Shown piece after piece: positions 57,476-64,000 of a stretch of 64,000 nt of DNA (positions are counted from its first letter, which is position 1; each line of letters starts with the position of its first letter). The position numbers and the translations under genes were made by a program. The stretch is taken from contig MZZL01000381.1 in the NCBI GenBank assembly GCA_002749535.1, positions 248,524-312,523 of the forward strand, in the 5' to 3' direction. The notes under the pieces were generated by a model. That model did not search any database and was not told the DNA's origin. It worked only from the letters and a program-made list of their open reading frames with translations. This DNA comes from Apophysomyces variabilis (Eukaryota; Mucoromycota; Mucoromycetes; Mucorales; Mucoraceae).

Positions 57476-59286
57476 ATAGCTGTATTTATTAATTATGTAC
57501 CACTAGTAGAACAAACCATACTTGTGTTTATCCTTCTCCTTTTCTAATTCCGATAAACGGAAAGAATCAGTCCCGTTTTTGAGGACGACCTCAGGGCTTC
57601 TCTCTAAAGTTGTTCAACGTTTGCCTGTTTGACACGATCACAATCACTATCACAACTATAAGCAAACTTGCTCCGAAGTGCGTGAAAAAAAGCATTGTTT
57701 GTTCCTAAGCTGCAGGGTGGATGGCCCCCTATTTGGATTACTCATTCAATGAAGGCTAGGTTGCTATGGTGAGATCCAGTTTCGTAGCTGAGCGATATAT
57801 AATAAAAAGCGACTTAAAAGAGTCAGATCTAACACTCCACAGCAAACATTGCATGAATTACTATGACATTGCTAATATAATAACGAGTTTGGTTCATACT
57901 GCAGTCCCTCGAAAATTTTAACTTTCTTTTGCTCTAGCAATCTTTCCTCCACCATAGCAAACAATATCTTATCTACAATGTCCTGATGTTGCTCACAGTG
58001 CAAGATACAAACCATTTCTCGCATCCATCAGCGGATTGTGTCCGACAAACCTTGCCCGAAAATCAGGAACATGTATTTACTGACTTCCCTGTCATCGCAT
58101 TCCTTTTCCGCAAGTCGAGGTGATATTGATCCACATACGGAACCTGAGAATATTCGCTCTTTTATTTACTGTATCCTCTTGTTCTTTGTTCATTAGATGC
58201 ACCCGGAAGAGCCCCTTTGTCTACTTAATATGTCTGAACATGACATCTGTGGCTGTAGACATATCTTGCCGTTATGCAACTAGGGAAAGGTCTTCTCGGC
58301 CAATATCTAATAATACTACCTTCACACTTTCGTTGCCTGCAGGGTTAAATAAGATTTCTTTTGCTACCACCACTCCACAACCTTTTTTAACTAATTGCTC
58401 ATTGCCGATATTGAACGCTTCAAAGCATTTCATTATCGACATCCAGAGGTGTAACGATGTTTGTGCTTTTTTGTCTTTGGCTGTTCTACTTGATCTTGGC
58501 TTTGACACATCTTCTTGAAGCACCTCTTGAAGCACCTTATCCTTTTTTGCATTCATAGTAAAGTGTGCTGCCAAATAGGATCTGCTACTTGTCAAACTGC
58601 CTTACAACTTAAGCAACGGCTTTTGAAGCACAAAGACAAGTATTGATTCCGTACATTCATGGCGGCAAGTGCGAATTCAGACTTGAAACGCTAATATCTG
58701 CTGTAGATACTATTACTGTTCTCCCATCCATAAGTATCAGAATACTCTCTCAGTAATCATCTCGGACGCATTTGAAAATAGAAAAGATACCAAGGCAGAA
58801 GGTCATTATCGTTTTCTAACCTTCCACTCTTTCTATACCAGGTCTTAAGTGAGCGATATTGTTATGCAATTGGCGTGCCAGGAAAGTCTGAGACGTGTTA
58901 ATGATCCTTGTAACTGACAAATATTATATAGGTGAAGCAAGCATTTCATTGACTGGGAATCTTTTTGCTTCTGCTCCGTTCAGCTCTTTGGCCGGTATCC
59001 ACTTAAAATCGGCTAGCATTGCCGCTCATTTGTTATAAACAACTCCGTGCTGTCCCCAGAAAAGACATGCATGTGGATGCCAGTCCAAATCTGCTGGAGT
59101 TGCAAAGTTCGCTTGTAAGAGACCTGAAAGTGTTTTGCTTTTGGATATTTTATCGGGCAATCTGAGAAATTTTTTGTAGCCGCGCACGTTTCGAGAGAAA
59201 TCGTCCAATCAAAACGAAGAGGGGCTCAAAACAGCAAAGCTGTGCTTGGTTTTCTTTTTCCCCTTCCTAGTTGCCTTGTTTTCGAA
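57476..59286. other. intergenic, no recognised gene
   Basis: 1.8 kb with short ORFs on both strands. The minus strand from about 59208 to 58270 reads long protein-like stretches broken by stops and frame changes (for example near 58990-59200 and 58272-58595), perhaps an old pseudogene. I cannot assign a family. Confidence 0.35.
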
Positions 59287-60658
59287 ATGGAAATCAACAA
59301 GGATGAAGCCATTCGGTGCTTATCTATCGCAAAAAGCCACTATGGCAATGGCAATTATACTTCTGCAGTGAAATTGACCAAGAAATCAATCTCTCTTTAT
59401 CCTACGGACGAAGCCAAAGCATTTCTGGTGAAGGCGGAAAAACAACTGGCACAACAAGGTTCATCAGCAACGACGACGACGACGACAATACCACAACAAG
59501 GTCAACCCGACAAAGAATCCACACAAAAAAAATACACACCTGAACAAGTGGCAGCCGTCAAACAGGTTTTGCAATGCGGCACCGATTATTATAAAGTATT
59601 GAAGCTAGACAAAGACTGTAAAGAAGTCGAGATTAAGAAACAGTACAGAAAGGTAAAAAAAAAAAGAAGAAGAAAAGATAAGAAGAAGAGAAAAGATTCC
59701 TTGTCACTGCAAAGCAGGAAAGATCCATTGATCTCTTTTTTTTTTTGTTCCGTTGATTGTCATAGCTTGCACTGCAATTCCATCCAGATAAAAATAATGC
59801 TCCTGGTGCCGATGAAGCATTCAAACGTAAGTTGTCTTTCTTTTTTTTTTTGTTCTGACAATTGATGTTGTATGCTATAATTCATGATGATCAGTGATTT
59901 CCAAGGCTTTTACTGTGTTATCCGACCCGCAGAAACGTGCTATTCATGACGCTGGTGGAGGAGATCCTGAACAACGTGCGAACAGCGGTCCAGCCTTTTC
60001 TGGTTTCAGGACGCAACCCGGTTTTGGAGGCGAAGATATATCGCCCGAGGATTTGTTCAACATGTTTTTCGGTGGAGGTGGTGGATTTGGTGGTCCAGGA
60101 TTTAGCAGCGCAACATTTGTTGGTCCGGGATTCCGAACGCAGACATACTATACCGGCAGCGGCGCAGGACGTCGAGCCCACCCTATTTTCACACAACAGC
60201 GCGGAGGAGGTGCTGCGCGACAAACATCTGGTGGATGGACAATACTTCTACAGATCTTGCCACTCTTGGTCCTATTTGGCTATTCGCTATTGTCCGGGCT
60301 CTTTACCGACAGTACACCCGAATTCTCTTTCAAACCTACCTCCGTTTATTCTCAGCCTCGGATGACACAGATTCACCAAGTACCCTATTACGTGAATCCC
60401 TCTTCCTTTAGCAAGTTAGACCAGAGTGCTTATAAGTTGGCACGTATAGAGCAACAGATCGAATTAGATTGGGTTCGTGGACTGCAGCAATCATGCGAGA
60501 TAGAGCGACGTGAACGAGCGAACCGTTTAAATGCAGCAAGTGGAATTTTTGGCATTGGGCGAGATGAAGAAAAGTACAAGGCGGCCTTGAAGTTACCTAT
60601 GAAACACTGTGAAGAAATCAAACGTTTTGGCTACAATCCTGATTACCAATATGTATAA
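59287..60658 (+). CDS. ER-membrane J-protein, DNAJB12/DNAJB14 type
   Basis: Three exons (59287-59652, 59766-59826, 59895-60658) give 396 residues. The start ATG opens MEINKDEAIRCLSIAKSHY, the usual N-terminal helical region of DNAJB12/14 proteins. A Thr/Gln-rich linker follows. The J domain spans about 100-165 with HPD at 128-130, then a Gly/Phe-rich stretch (about 180-230), a transmembrane segment (about 255-278, ILLQILPLLVLFGYSLL) and a C-terminal DUF1977-like domain ending in GYNPDYQYV. Family members sit in the ER membrane with the J domain in the cytosol, recruit Hsp70 and help degrade misfolded membrane proteins. Yeast Hlj1 is a related but shorter protein. Both introns have poly-T or poly-A tracts. 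Confidence 0.92.
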
Positions 60659-61786
60659 AAGGAGAAACAGTCAATGAAGGAAGCGAGGAGAGAAGAGAGA
60701 AAGGGAAAACCGTTGGGATCGTTGGAAGGAATGAAGTGTGTTTTAGTACAGCAACGTGTCCTTACCGGCGCTTGTGTAATGTTTAATTCAAAAAGTTGAT
60801 AAAAAGGATATAAATATATATACAAAGCATATATTTCAAATATTTCTTTTACTCACCCTCTATTTTGTTTATGTGGAAACTTAGTAAGCATTAGCGCAAC
60901 AATGTTACTTCCTGAAATTCAGCTGTTCAGCAACGGACAGAACGGTGTTTGTACAATTTCTATTAACAAATACTGTTTATTGAACAAAGTCAATCTGGGG
61001 TTCAGCGGCTTTGTTGCCATCAATGACAACATAAACGAATTAACGTTCTGTTTTCATTTCTATTTAGTTATTTCTTTTAGTATGGTATGCATTTTTTGTC
61101 CTAGCACGATTTCCTACTATTTATGTTCCCAGAACAGAGCGATAGGGAGCAGCGTGTCTGCTAATACAAATAACTCTGCACTCATGCGCAGGATAGACTC
61201 CTACTTGGCGCGAAATTTACTTCAGACAATCGTAGACTTTTCTTTTTGGAAACAACTGTATCCTTTCATCAGCTGCCCGTCTTAGGAACAAACGCAGTAT
61301 TGCTTTTGTTTTTTTTTTCTCATTTTCCGGCTCCATTACTAGATTAGGAAGGAAAAAGCAAACTTAATTGCCCGCTTTGCTTTTGTTCATGTCGCTCAAA
61401 CCACTTGTTTCTCTTCCGTCTGGCAAATTTCAGTGAGAGCGTGTTTAATATGTTAGCTTTGTATTTATCAAGTTAGGTTTATAAAAGATAATTCCATACA
61501 AATGCCAATTATACCCTTTAGAAAGACTAGTTGGAACGTCTCTCTGTGCATGCTAGGTTATGTGGAACTGTGTCATTAGAGGACATGAAAGATGGGTTAA
61601 GCAAAGAAGAGTCGCGCAAGCCGTGAACAAATCAGGACAAGGATATGACCGTCACGGAGTTCCTGTGACTTGCAAAAGAAAATTTGTTTTTTCGTCGGGA
61701 ACAAAATGACAAACGAAAAAATCAAAGAAAAAAAAATTCGTCGCTTTACGATCCACTTTACAACTTTTTTCAACAACTAGAAAATC
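60659..61786. other. intergenic region upstream of fibrillarin
   Basis: No gene recognised. One 127-codon ORF (60902-61285) lacks recognisable motifs. The last 100 bases are A-rich and lead directly to the fibrillarin ATG. Confidence 0.4.
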
Positions 61787-62927
61787 ATGGCATTTGAACG
61801 TGGCGGCGGACGTGGTGGCGGACGTGGTGGTAGAGGTGCTCCTGGAGGTCGCGGTGGTGGCCGTGGAGGCTTTGGCGGTGGCCGCGGTGGTCGTGGTGGT
61901 GCCCGTGGTGGAATGGGTGGCGGACGTGGTGGCGCTCGTGGTAAGTTTGCGATCCATCGCTCGATTCGCTTGAAACAGTAAGATATACTAACCGGTTTTT
62001 TCTCCTCAGGTGGTGGCCGTGGTGGAGGCCGTGGTGCTCCCCGTGGAGGTCGCGGTGGTGCTCGCGGTGGCCGTGGTGGAGCCAAGGGTGGAGCTAAAGG
62101 TGGAGCTAAGGTCATTATCGAACCTCACCGACATGAGGGTATCTTTGTTGCACGCGGAAAGGAAGATTTGCTTGTCACCAAGAACCTTGTCCCTGGTGAA
62201 GCAGTCTACGGCGAAAAACGTATTTCCGTGGATGGTCCTGATGGTACCAAGATCGAATACCGTGTGTGGAATCCTTTCCGATCCAAGTTAGCTGCTGCCG
62301 TTCTTGGTGGTGTTGACCACTTACATATTGCCCCTGGAAAGAAGGTCTTGTACCTCGGTGCTGCCTCCGGTACATCCGTGTCCCACGTTGCCGATGTTGT
62401 TGGCCCTGAAGGTGCTGTTTACGCTGTCGAATTCTCGCATCGTTCCGGCCGTGATTTGATCAACATGGCTAAGAAACGCACCAACGTTGTTCCTATTGTT
62501 GAAGACGCCCGTCATCCTCACAAGTACCGCATGTTGGTACCCATGGTTGATGTCATTTTTGCTGATGTTGCCCAACCCGATCAAGCTCGTATTATCAGTA
62601 TGTTTTCCCTTGATTCTTTACGAAGGAGAACGAAGTAATGACTAACCAAATATTTTAGCTTTGAACGCGCATCACTTCCTGAAAAACAATGGCCACATCG
62701 TGATCTCTATCAAGGCTTCTTGTATCGATTCCACAGTGGATGCTGCAACGGTATGTTGATCAATGGTTGAGTATTGGATAAAAACCTAACCATGGGATAT
62801 ACAGGTATTTGCTCGTGAAGTGAAGAAATTGCAAGAAGAAAGAGTGAAGCCACAGGAACAGCTGACATTGGAACCTTACGAAAGAGATCACGCCGTTGTT
62901 GTTGGCAGATATGTCAGAAACAAATAG
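61787..62927 (+). CDS. NOP1: fibrillarin, box C/D snoRNP 2'-O-methyltransferase
   Basis: Four exons (61787-61940, 62010-62597, 62659-62750, 62805-62927) give 318 residues, as expected for the family. The N-terminal 80 or so residues are a GAR domain of Gly-Gly-Arg repeats, split by the first intron. Then comes the fibrillarin fold with [32 protein letters not shown], the SAM-binding segment [16 protein letters not shown] (about 164-180), [12 protein letters not shown] and [13 protein letters not shown]. It methylates rRNA ribose in the nucleolus, guided by box C/D snoRNAs with Nop56, Nop58 and Snu13. The gene is complete and typical. Confidence 0.97.
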
Positions 62928-64000
62928 ACAAAAAAGATCAACAAAACCTAGGCATTGTTTTTTTAGTCCCTTTCTTTTTCTTTAATTTCTTCCTTTTATT
63001 CTTGTCACTGTAAATATCTTGGAACCCAACAGTTAGCTCGTTGTTTACTCTCCGAGATCAAAATGCATTATTCATTGTGCGAAAGCAAAATACGAATCTG
63101 CTTCGATTGTGCGGTTGAATCCTTGAGTTGCAGAACATGCGGTTGCATGGTAACATGCTAATCCAATCTGTTGCTGTCTCCTATCAGGATGACTGATTGC
63201 CTGAGGCGGCTAGCTGTTTCCTATGCTTTCATGGACACGAGCGAAAAGTATTACAGTTCGCAACAGAGTTCATTTTTAGAGTGGCATCGGATACATAACA
63301 CCTATTTCTGTCTCGTATAAGTGACCAGTCACCAGTAAAGTGTTAGGACGTTCGCGATACAGTGGAGGAATGATTAATATACCTCTTCTCTTCTCTCTTC
63401 TCTCTATCTCTCTATCTCTCTATAAGTATACTGTATTTTCGGGTAATTTTTGCGCGCAAAAACATTTTGCCGGTAGTACTACCAGCTTCCTGCAAGCTGG
63501 TTCGACCGTAGTACTCTTCAGTTGATATATAGAAGTCTTTAGTTAGGAGAAAAGAGTACGTCCAGCAATGAAGTAGAGGAGTAGATTAGTCTTAGATATT
63601 GTCTGACGCTTACCAAGAAGGCTCAAGGAGTCGAGTTGCTCTCAGTAGCAATTTGATAGGTGGGTGCAATCTTTGATGTGTGGGTCAAGAAAGTTGAGCT
63701 GCAATAAGTGGGTAGAAGATATTACGAAGGATAGTTAAATAGGCATTCGTGGAAAAATTTCAGCAGTAGTGAGAAGGGTCAAGTGCTTTGCAAGGTGCAG
63801 CGAGTAGTTCAATATATTGTCTAATTGACCTCCATCCGTTTTATATCACAAAAATGCTCAATGATAGGATCATTATACAGAGGACTTTGCTTTATTCATT
63901 TAGGCATGTACCTTCAGTGAACAATGCCGACTTATCTCTGTTTTTCCATATTCTATTGCCAACAGAAGTAACCATTCCTATGCTAACTTTGTCATTCGCT
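62928..64000. other. downstream region without a recognised gene
   Basis: No coding region seen. It holds a CT/TCTA-rich simple repeat (about 63382-63422), a 16-bp palindrome TTTTTGCGCGCAAAAA (63447-63462), a 12-bp palindrome GGTAGTACTACC (63472-63483) and an overlapping hairpin ACCAGCTT-CCTGC-AAGCTGGT (63481-63501). Confidence 0.45.

Noticed and set aside
60902..61285. 127-codon ORF upstream of fibrillarin
   Set aside because: No domain, no splice or promoter support, and a composition not unlike the surrounding intergenic DNA.
61652..62115. Minus-strand Pro- and Thr-rich ORFs opposite fibrillarin
   Set aside because: They are shadows of the Gly-Gly-Arg repeat codons of the GAR domain.
63382..63422. 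CRISPR-like or satellite array
   Set aside because: It is a short CT/TCTA simple repeat without spacers.
63472..63530. tRNA-like GGTTCGA near 63500
   Set aside because: The bases around it cannot form a T stem, and no anticodon or acceptor arm is present.

Overview
The window looks like a piece of a filamentous fungal nuclear genome, most likely an early-diverging lineage (Mucoromycota; this placement is inference). Host genes carry many short GT-AG introns of about 38 to 90 bp. The retrotransposons are chromodomain Ty3/gypsy elements. Codon use is standard eukaryotic. The window splits sharply in two. Bases 1 to about 49,100 are almost pure transposable-element nest with one tRNA-Asp gene. 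Bases 49,500 to 64,000 hold four intact host genes, all on the plus strand.

TE half. Two decayed Ty3-type elements (A1, A2) lie nested next to a tRNA-Asp gene, and A2 carries a solo LTR of family D. A 1.2 kb segment including the tRNA is then repeated head to tail across a single N, which looks like unmerged contig ends. Next comes the 3' end and helicase relic of a Helitron (Helitron-1). After it comes a three-level nest: a solo LTR of family F is split by a CACTA/EnSpm DNA transposon, whose terminal repeat is split by a full-length chromovirus (B). A fragment of family-E LTR, a complete hAT transposon with an apparently intact eight-exon transposase, and a truncated chromovirus (D) follow. 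D contains a 661-bp run of N with duplicated flanks. Next is a second Helitron relic (Helitron-2), whose helicase gene is split by chromovirus C, which is itself split by another F solo LTR. The half ends with a hAT-type MITE, chromovirus E, and more MITEs. Target-site duplications support most of these levels.

The four chromoviruses B, C, D and E each keep a single gag-pol reading frame with no frameshift over about 1350 to 1550 codons. They are broken by in-frame stop codons, start-codon loss and YxDD Asp-to-Asn changes. All lesions examined fit C-to-T or G-to-A transitions, and the LTR pairs differ almost only by transitions. This resembles repeat-induced point mutation or another deamination process. 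Each chromovirus also carries, between RNase H and integrase, an internal copy of its terminal polypurine tract that co-varies with it, and each has a T-run rather than a tRNA primer site after the 5' LTR.

Host half. In order these are a BRPF/Nto1-like chromatin reader (PHD, zinc knuckle, extended PHD, bromodomain, PWWP), a secreted GH37 trehalase, an ER-membrane J-protein of the DNAJB12/DNAJB14 type, and fibrillarin. They do not form a pathway. I worked out exon structures for all four by eye, and each closes in frame.
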